From assembly GCA_000511875.1 (NCBI GenBank), contig AZIN01000001.1, forward strand, positions 1,247,332 to 1,311,331: DNA of 64,000 nt. Direction: 5' to 3'. The DNA is from Gammaproteobacteria bacterium MOLA455 (GTDB lineage: Bacteria > Pseudomonadota > Gammaproteobacteria > Pseudomonadales > Porticoccaceae). Positions 19,340 through 29,952 of this stretch are shown one piece after another. Both the position numbers and the translations under genes were made by a program. The stretch's first letter is position 1. Each line of letters starts with the position of its first letter. Below the pieces are notes generated by a model that ran no database searches, was not told the origin of the DNA, and worked only from the letters and a program-made list of their open reading frames with translations.

Positions 19340-19378
19340 AAAGAGCTCTATTAAAGAGCTCCATTAAAGAGCTCTACT
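19340..19378 (+). repeat. Three 13-bp repeats between hisG and murA
   Basis: AAAGAGCTCTATT, AAAGAGCTCCATT and AAAGAGCTCTACT follow each other without gaps in the 106-base intergenic space. Each contains a GAGCTC palindrome or a one-base variant. No function is apparent. Confidence 0.85.
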
Positions 19379-19391
19379 ACAATGCGCTGCG

Positions 19392-20944
<1,553 letters not shown>

Positions 20945-21024
20945 AACTCACTCTTTTGTTGTCGCGCGCACACCGCATTGGTGCGCAAATTGAATTCACA
21001 GGCCCACATTTAAAGGGCTTTTAT

Positions 21025-21666
21025 TTACAGGCTTTTGGATGACCAGCCATCGATAACTTGCTCTAGATCACCACCGGCCCGCTGGGCCGACTGAACAAAT
21101 TGGTTGCGAAAGGTTTTGCCCAAGTTAATGCCGTTAATCACCACATTGACCACCATCCACTGACCGGTCTTTTTTCGTGCCATGCTGTATTCCAGTGGGT
21201 AGATCGTCTCGGCACTGCGAATTTCCTGCTTTACCGTCAGGCGACGCTGCCCTTCAGCCACTTGGCCCACGTTAACCAGAACAATTTCTTGGTTTTCATA
21301 ACCGATCAGACCGCGACCATAGGTTTCAACCAGGCCGCTGCGAAAGGTCGCTGCGAAACGCTCACGCTGCTCAGGGGTGGCTTGACTGAAATAACTCCCC
21401 ATTACATTGCGCGCGATAAAGGCAAAATCAATACGACCAAGGAGCAATCCCTCCAAACTATCGAAATAAGCTTTTTCGTTTTCAGGGTAAGCATCTTTAT
21501 GCTTGGCTATAGTCTCTAAGAGTTCAACCGTAACCTGTTCAATCTGCTGATATGGATCACTGGCGCTATCCTGAGCAATGGCTAGTGAAACAACTCCAAG
21601 TGCACCAGCCAGGGTCAGTAAACCCATACGAAACCATTTTTTAACAGCCATAAAAACATTACTCAT
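21025..21666 (-). CDS. mlaC: Periplasmic phospholipid-binding protein MlaC (isolated from mlaFED)
   Basis: A 213-aa MlaC/Ttg2D-family protein. A signal peptide is visible at about 8-31, ending in SLAIAQ, followed by the typical helical fold (FARNVMGSYF, then GLVETYGRGLIGYE). MlaC shuttles phospholipids between the outer-membrane MlaA complex and the inner-membrane MlaFEDB transporter. In related genomes mlaF-E-D precede it and mlaB follows; here the next upstream gene is yrbG, which is divergent, and ibaG follows directly. The transporter may be elsewhere in the genome or lost. Confidence 0.93.
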   Translation of the reverse strand: MSNVFMAVKKWFRMGLLTLAGALGVVSLAIAQDSASDPYQQIEQVTVELLETIAKHKDAYPENEKAYFDSLEGLLLGRIDFAFIARNVMGSYFSQATPEQRERFAATFRSGLVETYGRGLIGYENQEIVLVNVGQVAEGQRRLTVKQEIRSAETIYPLEYSMARKKTGQWMVVNVVINGINLGKTFRNQFVQSAQRAGGDLEQVIDGWSSKSL

Positions 21667-21839
21667 AATTTAATCGTCCTGATCTAGCAACAGCAAGGGC
21701 TCTTGTACGCAAGCATGGTTTTAAAACGATGCGATATTCTGCGGTAAGTTTGCTGACAATATTGGCTCAGCACTATAACATCCTCGACCTTATGAAGAAA
21801 TAGAACCCGCTGCCGCCAAGGCTGTAATTTGGAGAATTT

Positions 21840-22832
21840 ATGAGCGCAATGTTAATACCGATTTTAGGCCTAATGATCGGCGTTCTTGGACTCCTATGGG
21901 GAGCCGACCGGTTTGTTGAAGGCAGTGCTGGCGCAGCGCGAAATTTTGGTATTTCACCGCTGATTATTGGTCTTACAGTGGTGTCGATTGGCACCTCAGC
22001 GCCAGAGGTTCTGGTATCGATAAATGCCGCTCTCAGCAGCGCTGCAGAACTGGCAGTGGGCAATGCCCTGGGCTCTAACATGGCCAATATTGGCTTGGTA
22101 CTCGGCGCAACTCTGCTTATTGCCCCAACACCGGTGCAAAAACATCTGCTCACCCAGGAAGGCCTGGTGCTTTTGGTGATCACCGCAATCGCCGGATTCT
22201 GCCTCTATGACGGCTATCTGGGCCGAGTTGAGAGCGCGATTTTGGCCGGCCTGATCTTCCCACTGGTGTATATCGCCGTTAAATACAAGAAGACCCATAT
22301 CAGTCCTGAAGAAGTTGCGGTAGGCGAAGATATTCCCGATATCACCATGGGGGCAGCCATGCTTTGGTTCATCATCGGACTGGCCGTCCTCTTGGCCAGC
22401 GCTGAAGTGACTGTGTGGAGCGCCAAAATTATTGCCCAATCCATGGGCGTTAGCGAACTGGTCGTTGGTCTTACCGTCGTCGCCATAGGCACCAGTCTGC
22501 CTGAGCTAGCGGCATCAGTGGTCAGCGCCATGCGCGGTCATCATGATATCGCCATAGGTAACGTCTTCGGCTCAAATCTGTTTAATCTAATGTTAGTGAT
22601 GCCCGCCGCTGGCATTATTGCGCCGATGGCAATTTCACCAGAGGTGTTTAGCCGCGACTTTATCAGCCTTGCAATTATGACCCTGCTGCTTATCGCTATG
22701 GTTGCCCTGGCCCTCAATAAGGCCGCGCGCAACGGCTTGCCCGCAGTGCTTTCGCGATATCTCGGCGCCATTCTAATCGCAGGTTACATAGGCTATTACG
22801 TTGTACTCTGGCCGGCAATTGTCGGCACCTAG
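21840..22832 (+). CDS. yrbG: Sodium/calcium exchanger family protein YrbG
   Basis: A 330-aa inner-membrane cation antiporter of the CaCA family. Two inverted repeats each carry the alpha motif: GLTVVSIGTSAPEVLVS in the first half and GLTVVAIGTSLPELAAS in the second, with about ten hydrophobic segments. Substrate is presumed Ca2+ against Na+. It is the first gene of the Kdo/LPS transport unit and divergent from mlaC. Confidence 0.96.
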   Translation: MSAMLIPILGLMIGVLGLLWGADRFVEGSAGAARNFGISPLIIGLTVVSIGTSAPEVLVSINAALSSAAELAVGNALGSNMANIGLVLGATLLIAPTPVQKHLLTQEGLVLLVITAIAGFCLYDGYLGRVESAILAGLIFPLVYIAVKYKKTHISPEEVAVGEDIPDITMGAAMLWFIIGLAVLLASAEVTVWSAKIIAQSMGVSELVVGLTVVAIGTSLPELAASVVSAMRGHHDIAIGNVFGSNLFNLMLVMPAAGIIAPMAISPEVFSRDFISLAIMTLLLIAMVALALNKAARNGLPAVLSRYLGAILIAGYIGYYVVLWPAIVGT

Positions 22833-22866
22833 TTAGGCCGCAGTTCTCCGCCCGTGCATTTGCCAC

Positions 22867-22872
22867 TATAAT
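22867..22872 (+). promoter_or_regulatory. Possible -10 element upstream of kdsD
   Basis: A perfect TATAAT lies about 45 bases before the kdsD start in the 84-base gap after yrbG. The -35 region is weak (TTCTCC), so this is a tentative internal promoter. Confidence 0.35.
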
Positions 22873-22916
22873 GCCGAGCAACGCATCCCAATTAACCTAA
22901 GCCAAGCGACCGACCT

Positions 22917-23888
22917 ATGACTGCGACAAACTTTATTACTTCGGCACAGCGCACCATCAAAATGGAAGCCGATGCGATTGCCGAACTGCAACATCGACTC
23001 GACCACAGCTTTGTCACCGCCTGCGAGACTATGCTCGCCTGCGAGGGTCGTGTAATAGTCACAGGCATGGGTAAGTCAGGCCACATTGGCAATAAGATTG
23101 CGGCGACTCTCGCCAGCACAGGTACACCGTCGTTTTTTGTCCACCCGGGGGAAGCCAGCCATGGCGATCTTGGCATGATTACTAAAAACGATGTGGTGAT
23201 TGTGATTTCAAATTCCGGCAGCACTGCTGAAGTGATTACCATTCTGCCTCTGATCAAGCGCCTAGGCATTCCCATGATCAGCATGACCGGCGACCCCGAA
23301 TCCGTCCTCTCTCAAGCTGCGCTGGCCAACCTCGATGTCAGTGTCGCCAGCGAAGCCTGCCCACTGAATCTGGCACCAACTACCAGCACCACGGTGACAC
23401 TGGCCATGGGCGATGCTCTGGCTATTGCCCTGCTTGAATCCCGTGGCTTTACCGCCGAAGACTTTGCTTTCTCCCACCCCGGTGGCGCGCTAGGCCGCAA
23501 GCTTCTGTTACGGGTGACAGATATTATGCACAAAGACGTTGAGGTACCGCGCGTTCTGGCCACAGAACCATTGCATCAAGCGCTGCTGGTGATGACAGAA
23601 AAAGGGTTTGGCATGACCACCGTGGTCAGCGATGAGAATAAATTACTCGGCGTTTTTACCGACGGTGATTTGCGTCGGATAGTGGATGCCAAGGTGGATA
23701 TCAATAATGTCACCATGGCCGATGTGATGTCGCCTAATCCTAAGACCATCAGCGGTGAAATTCTCGCCGCTCAAGCGCTTAAAATAATGGAAGATGGTTC
23801 TATTACCGCCCTGATTGTAGAGAATGAACATCATTCGCCAATCGGCGTTCTTCATATGCATGACATTTTGCGCGCCGGAGTCATCTGA
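22917..23888 (+). CDS. kdsD: Arabinose-5-phosphate isomerase
   Basis: A 323-aa enzyme that converts ribulose 5-phosphate to arabinose 5-phosphate for Kdo synthesis. An SIS domain (about 30-180, with GMGKSGHIGNK and SNSGSTAEV) is followed by two CBS domains (about 205-322). Full length. Its stop overlaps the kdsC start (TGATG). Confidence 0.97.
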   Translation: MTATNFITSAQRTIKMEADAIAELQHRLDHSFVTACETMLACEGRVIVTGMGKSGHIGNKIAATLASTGTPSFFVHPGEASHGDLGMITKNDVVIVISNSGSTAEVITILPLIKRLGIPMISMTGDPESVLSQAALANLDVSVASEACPLNLAPTTSTTVTLAMGDALAIALLESRGFTAEDFAFSHPGGALGRKLLLRVTDIMHKDVEVPRVLATEPLHQALLVMTEKGFGMTTVVSDENKLLGVFTDGDLRRIVDAKVDINNVTMADVMSPNPKTISGEILAAQALKIMEDGSITALIVENEHHSPIGVLHMHDILRAGVI

Positions 23889-24436
23889 TGGAGGACATTA
23901 TAAATAGCTCGACAGATAGGGCAGTAATCGACGCCGCAAAACAGATCAAATTATTGCTCGTGGATGTAGACGGTGTGCTCACCGATGGGCGCCTCTACTA
24001 CGGCAACAATGGCGAAGAGCTCAAAGCGTTTGATATTCAAGACGGTCTGGGGATCAAATTACTCCAGCGCGGCGGCGTTCAGGTGGGCATTATCACGGGG
24101 CGGGTCTCAGCATTGCTGCAGCGTCGCGCCGATGAACTGGGCATGGAACCGGTAGTTCAAGGACGCGAAGATAAACTCACTGCGCTCAATGAACTGCTGG
24201 AAAATCTGTCTGTAGAACTGCATGAAATCGCCTTTATTGGCGACGATCTACCGGATCTCGCAGTAATCAATCGAGTTGGCCTGGGTATCACTGTTGCCAA
24301 TGGCAACGCAGCTGTTGCCGCCAAGGCCAAGTGGCAGACCAGCCGCTGTGGAGGCAATGGCGCGGTTCGCGAAGCTGCGGAAATGATCCTCGCGGCACAG
24401 GGCAAACTAGACCATGCACTGGCGGCTTATCAATGA
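23888..24436 (+). CDS. kdsC: 3-deoxy-D-manno-octulosonate 8-phosphate phosphatase
   Basis: A 182-aa HAD-type phosphatase that makes free Kdo for LPS. Catalytic motif DVDGVLTDG at 26-34 (D26, D28), then ITGR near residue 69, and GDDLPDLAV near 118. It overlaps kdsD by one base and lptC by four, so the unit is tightly coupled. Confidence 0.97.
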   Translation: MEDIINSSTDRAVIDAAKQIKLLLVDVDGVLTDGRLYYGNNGEELKAFDIQDGLGIKLLQRGGVQVGIITGRVSALLQRRADELGMEPVVQGREDKLTALNELLENLSVELHEIAFIGDDLPDLAVINRVGLGITVANGNAAVAAKAKWQTSRCGGNGAVREAAEMILAAQGKLDHALAAYQ

Positions 24437-24996
24437 TTCGACAGGCGCTGCTGACTGTTTTTCTGGCGTTTATGATCGGCGGGTTTGTACTTATTTGGGA
24501 CTCGCCTCCAGAAGCATTCCTGCGTCAAACCAGTAGTCAGATGGATAAAAATCCTCAGGCAGACAGCTATATGACCGCGGTCATCAGCCGCCGCTTTTCC
24601 GAACTGGGCGGCGAGCAATTCAGCCTTAGCTCACCGCGCATCGAATTCTTTCAGGGAGAGTCGACGGTCAAGGTTCAGCAACCCCGTTTTTTGGCTCAGG
24701 GCAATGCATCACAGCCCATAGCCCTGACTGCCGACAGCGGACGCCTTGATAACGCCAGCGGCAGACTCGACTTACAGGGTGATGTACTGGCACAGATAAA
24801 CACTGAGGAAGATGTGGCAACATTGACCACCGAGCGCTTGAGCTATTTCGTCGACAGCAGTGTCGCCACCACTGATCAGCCATTTAATTTACTTTCAGAG
24901 CAGGGCAAAGCCTCTGGCACCGGACTCAAAATTGATCTGGTCAACGAAACCTTTGCCATCCAATCCAAAGTCAAGGTAACTCATGATCCTCGCTAA
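24433..24996 (+). CDS. lptC: LPS export protein LptC
   Basis: A 187-aa bitopic inner-membrane protein of the LPS transport bridge. One membrane helix near residues 3-22 is followed by a periplasmic beta-jellyroll (LTADSGRLDNASGRLDLQGD). I chose the ATG that overlaps the kdsC stop by 4 bases; an earlier in-frame start lies wholly inside kdsC and would hide the anchor. LptC binds LptA and the LptBFG transporter. Confidence 0.95.
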   Translation: MIRQALLTVFLAFMIGGFVLIWDSPPEAFLRQTSSQMDKNPQADSYMTAVISRRFSELGGEQFSLSSPRIEFFQGESTVKVQQPRFLAQGNASQPIALTADSGRLDNASGRLDLQGDVLAQINTEEDVATLTTERLSYFVDSSVATTDQPFNLLSEQGKASGTGLKIDLVNETFAIQSKVKVTHDPR

Positions 24997-25552
24997 GCTT
25001 TCTTATTCGTTACAGCCTTATCTTTGGTGTCGAGCCGCCCTGCTAGTAATGCTGAGCAGTTTGCTAGCCGCGCCATGCATAGCTCTCCCCGATGATCGCC
25101 GGCAGCCTATCTCTATTGAATCTGACTACGCCGAGCGCAACGAAAAAACCGGCCGCACAGTTTATCGTGGCAATGTGGTGATCAGTCAGGGTAGCGTGCT
25201 GATCGAAGCTGATGAGATAACATTGCATGTCGACAACAGTAAAATCAGTCGTATTGAGTGCACCGGAAAGCCCGCCAGTTACCAGCAAAAACCGGCACTT
25301 GAAGCAGCCACAATGATTGCTCGCGCCGACCGTATCGACTATCTGCCAGCCACCAACAAACTCGCATTAAAACAGAATGCGATGCTGACCCGGGATGGCA
25401 CTATTATTAAAGGTGATTCAATTGACTACGACATCGACAAGCAAACCTGGAAAGCCAAAGGCGCTAACCAGGGTGCTCAGAAACGTATTCAATTAGTTAT
25501 TCCAGCCTCTGCTCTACAGAGCGATTCTACTGTCCCGGAGACCAAACCCTGA
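24983..25552 (+). CDS. lptA: LPS transport periplasmic protein LptA
   Basis: A 189-aa OstA-type protein forming the periplasmic LPS bridge. A signal peptide (about 1-34, ending in APCIAL) is followed by the jellyroll with [17 protein letters not shown] and GDSIDYDID. It overlaps lptC by 14 bases and lptB by one base (TGATG), as in the standard lptC-lptA-lptB order. Confidence 0.96.
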   Translation: MILAKLSYSLQPYLWCRAALLVMLSSLLAAPCIALPDDRRQPISIESDYAERNEKTGRTVYRGNVVISQGSVLIEADEITLHVDNSKISRIECTGKPASYQQKPALEAATMIARADRIDYLPATNKLALKQNAMLTRDGTIIKGDSIDYDIDKQTWKAKGANQGAQKRIQLVIPASALQSDSTVPETKP

Positions 25553-26277
25553 TGGCTACTTTACAAGCGCGCAATCTGGCTAAGGCCTACGGTAAACGTC
25601 CGGTGGTCAAAGATGTTTCCATCAGCGTCAAACAGGGAGAGATTGTCGGCCTGCTGGGGCCCAATGGTGCCGGTAAGACCACCTGTTTTTACATGATTAT
25701 TGGTCTGGTAGCACAAGACCGGGGTTCGATCACCATTGACGGCGACGATATAACGGCCCTTCCCATGCATGGCCGGGCCCGTCGCGGACTAGGCTATCTG
25801 CCACAGGAGCCCTCGGTATTTCGCAAGCTCAGCGTCGAAGACAACATATTAGCTATTCTGGAAACCCGCAACGAGCTCAACCGCAAGCAGCGCAAACAGA
25901 GGGCGGAAGAACTAATGCGCGAGTTTCACGTCTCCCACCTGGCTAAAAATCAAGGTATGAGCTTATCCGGCGGCGAGCGACGACGTGTTGAAATCGCTAG
26001 AGCACTGGCTGCAGACCCACAGTTTATTCTCCTCGACGAGCCCTTTGCAGGGGTCGACCCAATCTCGGTTACTGATATAAAACAGATTATTCGGCATCTT
26101 CGAGACAGCGGCATTGGGGTTTTGATTACCGATCACAATGTCCGTGAGACTCTGGATATCTGCGAGCACGCCTACATCATTGGAGAGGGCCATGTGATCG
26201 CGGAGGGAACAACTAGCGACATACTCAACGATGCTCAGGTACGCAAAACCTATCTGGGCGAGAACTTTACGCTGTAG
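25552..26277 (+). CDS. lptB: LPS export ABC transporter ATP-binding protein
   Basis: A 241-aa ATPase that powers LPS extraction from the inner membrane with LptF and LptG. Walker A GPNGAGKT is at 36-43, the signature LSGGERRR at about 139-146, Walker [13 protein letters not shown] at about 158-169, and the switch histidine in LITDHNVRE. lptF and lptG are not in the window, which is usual. It is followed by the rpoN promoter region. Confidence 0.97.
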   Translation: MATLQARNLAKAYGKRPVVKDVSISVKQGEIVGLLGPNGAGKTTCFYMIIGLVAQDRGSITIDGDDITALPMHGRARRGLGYLPQEPSVFRKLSVEDNILAILETRNELNRKQRKQRAEELMREFHVSHLAKNQGMSLSGGERRRVEIARALAADPQFILLDEPFAGVDPISVTDIKQIIRHLRDSGIGVLITDHNVRETLDICEHAYIIGEGHVIAEGTTSDILNDAQVRKTYLGENFTL

Positions 26278-26406
26278 ATCTCTTTTGGATCTACTCTAGA
26301 GCAACTAAGAATCCGCCCTAAATGGGTCAGATTGAGCGCAGCGATTGCTCAATAAAGCGCCCAAATCAATCCCCCAAGCAAATAGTCCATTGCAAGCAGG
26401 ATAGAA

Positions 26407-26425
26407 TTGGCACTAAACTTGCACA
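26407..26425 (+). promoter_or_regulatory. Sigma-54 (-24/-12) promoter upstream of rpoN
   Basis: TTGGCACTAAACTTGCACA fits the sigma-54 consensus (TGGCAC-N5-TTGCA): the GG at 26409-26410 and the GC at 26421-26422 are 10 bases apart. It lies 25 bases before the rpoN ATG, so the sigma factor gene may be under its own control. The match is exact at the invariant positions; activity is inferred. Confidence 0.6.
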
Positions 26426-26449
26426 ACTCTATAAAAAATAAATTCCCCT

Positions 26450-27919
26450 ATGCGCCAAGGTCTCCAGCTTAAGATCAGCCAACAACTGACGATGACTCCT
26501 CAGCTGCAGCAGGCTATCCGTCTTTTGCAATTGTCGACACTGGATTTACGCCAGGAGATGATTGAGCAACTCTATAGCAACCCCCTGCTCGAGATGGACG
26601 AGGATATACCTGAGCCCACTGGGCAAGACGCCGATCGAACCACTAGCGAGGGCAATCAGGTCGCCGAAGCTGAACGCAATAGCGAGCAAAATCCCGAGTA
26701 CGAATGGAACGATGAAATACCCAAGGATGTGCCGGTAGACGCCAACTGGGACGATGTCTACAGTCCGCCCACCACAGCTGCAAGTAGTGGCGGTGAAGTT
26801 AATCTCGAGCAGGTCTATCAGGTTACTGAATCCTTTCAGGGGCATCTCGAATGGCAACTTAACCTGACTCCTTTTTCCGATCGCGACAGAGAAATCGCCA
26901 CCGCATTTATCGACTCCATCGACAGCTCCGGGTTTCTCTCTGCCGAGCTCAGTGATATTACCGCGCACATTCACTACGACGATATTGAAGACCAACTCCA
27001 TGAAGACGAATTGGTGGCAGTACTGCATCGACTACAGCAGTTTGATCCCCCAGGTGTATTTGCCCGCAGTATTCGCGAGTGTTTGACAATACAGCTCAAC
27101 CAGCTGTCTCCAGAGACCGAACATTTGCAAGCCGCCAAACATCTTGTGGAGGATTTTTTGCAGGATATTGCCTCGGTAGACAGTACTCGCCTAGGCAAAA
27201 AATCCGGACTCGAGCCTGAGGAACTGCAGGGTGCCCTGCAACTGGTGCGCAGTTTAAATCCCCGTCCAGGAGAATCTCTAAGTAGCAATGACGTTGAATA
27301 TATAGTCCCAGACGCCTACGTAGAAAAAATCAAAGGTCGCTGGAGAGTCAAACTCAATGACAGCAATATGCCGCGACTGCGTATCAATGACTCTTACTCA
27401 TCATTAATTAAGCGCTCAGACAGCAGCGATCAAAATCAGTTTTTAAAAGATAACCTTGCCGAAGCACGTTGGTTTTTACGCAGTATTGAAAGCCGCAATG
27501 AAACCTTGATGCGCGTAGCCATGACTATAGTCGAGCTGCAGCGAGGCTTCCTTGACCACGGTCCAGTCGCCATGAAGCCCATGGTGCTATCCGATATTGC
27601 CAGCAAGCTGGAACTCCATGAGTCGACTATTTCTCGGGTTACCACGAGTAAATATTTGGCCACGCCTCAGGGTATATTCGAGCTTAAATATTTCTTTTCC
27701 AGTCATGTGAGTACAGCTGGCGGCGGGGAGTGTTCATCGACAGCAGTTTGCGCTATTCTTAAACAACTGATCGGCGCAGAACTACCGGCGAAACCACTCA
27801 GCGATAGCAAACTGACCTCCCTGCTAGAACAACAAGGCATACAAGTCGCACGTAGAACAGTGGCAAAATACCGAGAGAGCCTGGGTATCCCATCCTCGAG
27901 TCAGCGCAAAAGATTTTAA
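26450..27919 (+). CDS. rpoN: RNA polymerase sigma-54 factor
   Basis: A 489-aa alternative sigma factor. The glutamine-rich region I (LQLKISQQLTMTPQLQQAI) lies at the N-terminus, followed by the acidic region II, the core-binding domain, and the RpoN box ARRTVAKYRE at about 467-476. It drives genes for nitrogen assimilation, motility and others with AAA+ activators. hpf, ptsN, rapZ and npr follow in the standard order. It lacks a clear ribosome binding site. Confidence 0.98.
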   Translation: MRQGLQLKISQQLTMTPQLQQAIRLLQLSTLDLRQEMIEQLYSNPLLEMDEDIPEPTGQDADRTTSEGNQVAEAERNSEQNPEYEWNDEIPKDVPVDANWDDVYSPPTTAASSGGEVNLEQVYQVTESFQGHLEWQLNLTPFSDRDREIATAFIDSIDSSGFLSAELSDITAHIHYDDIEDQLHEDELVAVLHRLQQFDPPGVFARSIRECLTIQLNQLSPETEHLQAAKHLVEDFLQDIASVDSTRLGKKSGLEPEELQGALQLVRSLNPRPGESLSSNDVEYIVPDAYVEKIKGRWRVKLNDSNMPRLRINDSYSSLIKRSDSSDQNQFLKDNLAEARWFLRSIESRNETLMRVAMTIVELQRGFLDHGPVAMKPMVLSDIASKLELHESTISRVTTSKYLATPQGIFELKYFFSSHVSTAGGGECSSTAVCAILKQLIGAELPAKPLSDSKLTSLLEQQGIQVARRTVAKYRESLGIPSSSQRKRF

Positions 27920-27942
27920 TCAAGTGAAAAAAGGAGTACCGA

Positions 27943-28230
27943 ATGCAATTAACCATTAGCGGACATCACCTGGAAATCACCGACGCAATAAGAGAGTACG
28001 TTAACAACAAATTTGCCAAACTCGAACGGCACTACGAACAAATCACTAGCACTTCGGTTATCCTAACCGTCGAGAAACTATCCCAGAACGCAGAAGCGAC
28101 AGTCCATGTCAGTGGAGCAGAATTATTCGCCAACTCTCAGCACGAAGACCTATATGCTGCGATTGACTCACTGACTGATAAACTTGATCGTCAGCTAATT
28201 AAATACAAAGAGAAGCACCGAGGCCGTTAA
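27943..28230 (+). CDS. hpf: Short ribosome hibernation promoting factor
   Basis: A 95-aa protein of the short HPF/RaiA type (ISGHHLEITDAIREYVNNKFAKLERH at the start, split here by normal variation). It binds the 30S subunit and promotes 100S dimers in stationary phase. A strong AAGGAG lies 8 bases upstream. Located between rpoN and ptsN as in other gammaproteobacteria. Confidence 0.96.
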   Translation: MQLTISGHHLEITDAIREYVNNKFAKLERHYEQITSTSVILTVEKLSQNAEATVHVSGAELFANSQHEDLYAAIDSLTDKLDRQLIKYKEKHRGR

Positions 28231-28238
28231 ACCCGTCC

Positions 28239-28706
28239 ATGAAAATCGAGAACATACTCACTCAACAATTGACCCAGTGCGGTATTCCTGGCGGCAGCAA
28301 AAAACGCGTACTGGAGAATCTTTCGACCTTCGTCGCCGAGCAGCTTGGCGGCGATGGCGACCAGGCTGAAAGTTTGTTTCACAACCTGGTCGCCCGTGAG
28401 CGACTTGGCAGCACTGGCATTGGTGAAGGCGTCGCCATTCCCCACTGCCGTGTGGCCGGCTTCAACCGCATTCACGGCTGTCTGATCAAACTGGACCAAG
28501 CCATCGACTTTGGCGCTCTGGATGACCAGCCTGTAGACTTAATTTTCGCGCTAATTGTTCCTGAAGAGCAAAACGAAGAGCATCTTGCTACTCTGGCAAG
28601 AGTTGCCGCAATTATGCAAGATGACAGCTCACGTATGTCTCTGCGCCAGTGCAGCAGCAGCGAAGAACTCTATAACACGGCACTGCAACTTGAGCGCGCA
28701 GCGTAA
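28239..28706 (+). CDS. ptsN: Nitrogen-PTS EIIA component
   Basis: A 155-aa EIIA-Ntr protein, the last acceptor of the nitrogen phosphotransferase chain, with regulatory roles in potassium and nitrogen balance. The phosphorylated histidine is H69 in GVAIPHCRV. It begins 8 bases after hpf. Confidence 0.96.
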   Translation: MKIENILTQQLTQCGIPGGSKKRVLENLSTFVAEQLGGDGDQAESLFHNLVARERLGSTGIGEGVAIPHCRVAGFNRIHGCLIKLDQAIDFGALDDQPVDLIFALIVPEEQNEEHLATLARVAAIMQDDSSRMSLRQCSSSEELYNTALQLERAA

Positions 28707-28708
28707 AC

Positions 28709-29569
28709 ATGCGTTTAGTCATCATTAGTGGCCACTCTGGGTCCGGCAAAACCTCAGCACTGAATATTCTCGAGGATGTTGGCTTTACCTGTATTGATAA
28801 TCTGCCCGCCACATTACTTGAGCATTTAATTGGTCAGCTCAACGAAAACCGTAACCACCAGGATTTGAATGTCGCCGTAGGCATAGATGCACGCAATCTA
28901 GTGGGTGATCTAAATAAAATTCCTGACATCCTAAAGTCGATTGAAAGAGAGGGCGTCGATGTCGATGTCATCTTTCTCTATGCGCATCGCTCAGACTTGC
29001 TGCGCCGCTACAGTGAGACCCGTCGTCGTCACCCATTGAGCACCGATGCTATAGGCCTAAAAGAAGCTATTAAACTGGAAAAGACAATACTCAGCCCGAT
29101 TTCGGAGATCGCTGACCGCTCTATCGACACTTCACAACTGACACTGCATCAATTGCGCGACCTGATTAAAAACACCATTGTGCCGAAACAGCCCCAGCAT
29201 ATGTCGATACTGTTTGAGTCATTCGGGTTTAAGAACCGCGTCCCATCAGACTCGGACTTTGTTTTCGACGTGCGCTGCCTACCCAACCCCTATTGGAAAG
29301 CGCAGCTTAAAAGCAAGACCGGCGAAGATCCTGAGGTGATCGAATTTCTCGAAAGTCAGGTTGAAGTAGCCTCAATGCTAGCGGATATTGTTGGCTTTTT
29401 AACTCGCTGGATTCCCCAGTTTCAGGGCAACAATCGCAGCTATCTGACCATATCCATAGGCTGTACCGGTGGACAGCATAGATCTGTTTATCTGGCAAAT
29501 AGATTGCACGAGCACTTCTCCGGTGTGCACCCATTTGTCCAGGTAAGCCACAAAGAGCTCGCACCTTGA
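28709..29569 (+). CDS. rapZ: RNase adapter protein RapZ
   Basis: A 286-aa nucleotide-binding protein. Walker A is GHSGSGKTS (about 8-16), and the C-terminal half carries SFGFKNRVPSDSDFVFDVR and the GCTGGQHRSVYLA motif. In E. coli it guides RNase E to the sRNA GlmZ and thereby controls glmS. It overlaps the npr start by 4 bases. Confidence 0.96.
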   Translation: MRLVIISGHSGSGKTSALNILEDVGFTCIDNLPATLLEHLIGQLNENRNHQDLNVAVGIDARNLVGDLNKIPDILKSIEREGVDVDVIFLYAHRSDLLRRYSETRRRHPLSTDAIGLKEAIKLEKTILSPISEIADRSIDTSQLTLHQLRDLIKNTIVPKQPQHMSILFESFGFKNRVPSDSDFVFDVRCLPNPYWKAQLKSKTGEDPEVIEFLESQVEVASMLADIVGFLTRWIPQFQGNNRSYLTISIGCTGGQHRSVYLANRLHEHFSGVHPFVQVSHKELAP

Positions 29570-29835
29570 TTTACTGCCAACTCGATATCATCAATAAACT
29601 CGGCCTTCACGCCAGGGCAGCGACCAAGCTGGCGAGTACTGCTGGTCGCTTCGGTTGCACTATCCGCACTGGTAAACAAGAGCCATTAGTGGACGCAAAA
29701 AGCGTTATGTCGCTGATGCTCATGGCCGCCAGCAAAGGCACCAGCCTGGTCTTTGAATTCGATGGTGAAGACGAGCAAGAAGCACAGGCCGCCATTAGCG
29801 AACTACTGGCTGACTACTTTGGCGAAGATGAGTAA
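29566..29835 (+). CDS. npr: Nitrogen-PTS phosphocarrier protein (HPr-like)
   Basis: An 89-aa HPr-type carrier that passes phosphate to PtsN. The active histidine is H15 in GLHARAATKL, and the regulatory serine region SVMSLMLMAA is visible. The start is TTG, overlapping the rapZ stop (TTGA). ptsP, the first enzyme, is not in the window. Confidence 0.95.
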   Translation: MIYCQLDIINKLGLHARAATKLASTAGRFGCTIRTGKQEPLVDAKSVMSLMLMAASKGTSLVFEFDGEDEQEAQAAISELLADYFGEDE

Positions 29836-29883
29836 TCTGCCCCGCTGTTGACCATTGTTTGCACTGGCTTATCAGTTAAAACT

Positions 29884-29897
29884 ACCGATATATCGGT
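29884..29897. promoter_or_regulatory. 14-bp perfect palindrome upstream of mgtE
   Basis: ACCGATATATCGGT is a perfect inverted repeat 56 bases before the mgtE start. It could be a regulator operator or a stem; nothing identifies the regulator. Confidence 0.3.
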
Positions 29898-29952
29898 TAG
29901 CTGGTTAGAATACCAGCGCTGAACTGGTTCAGCCCAGCCAAGGGAGCTACGT

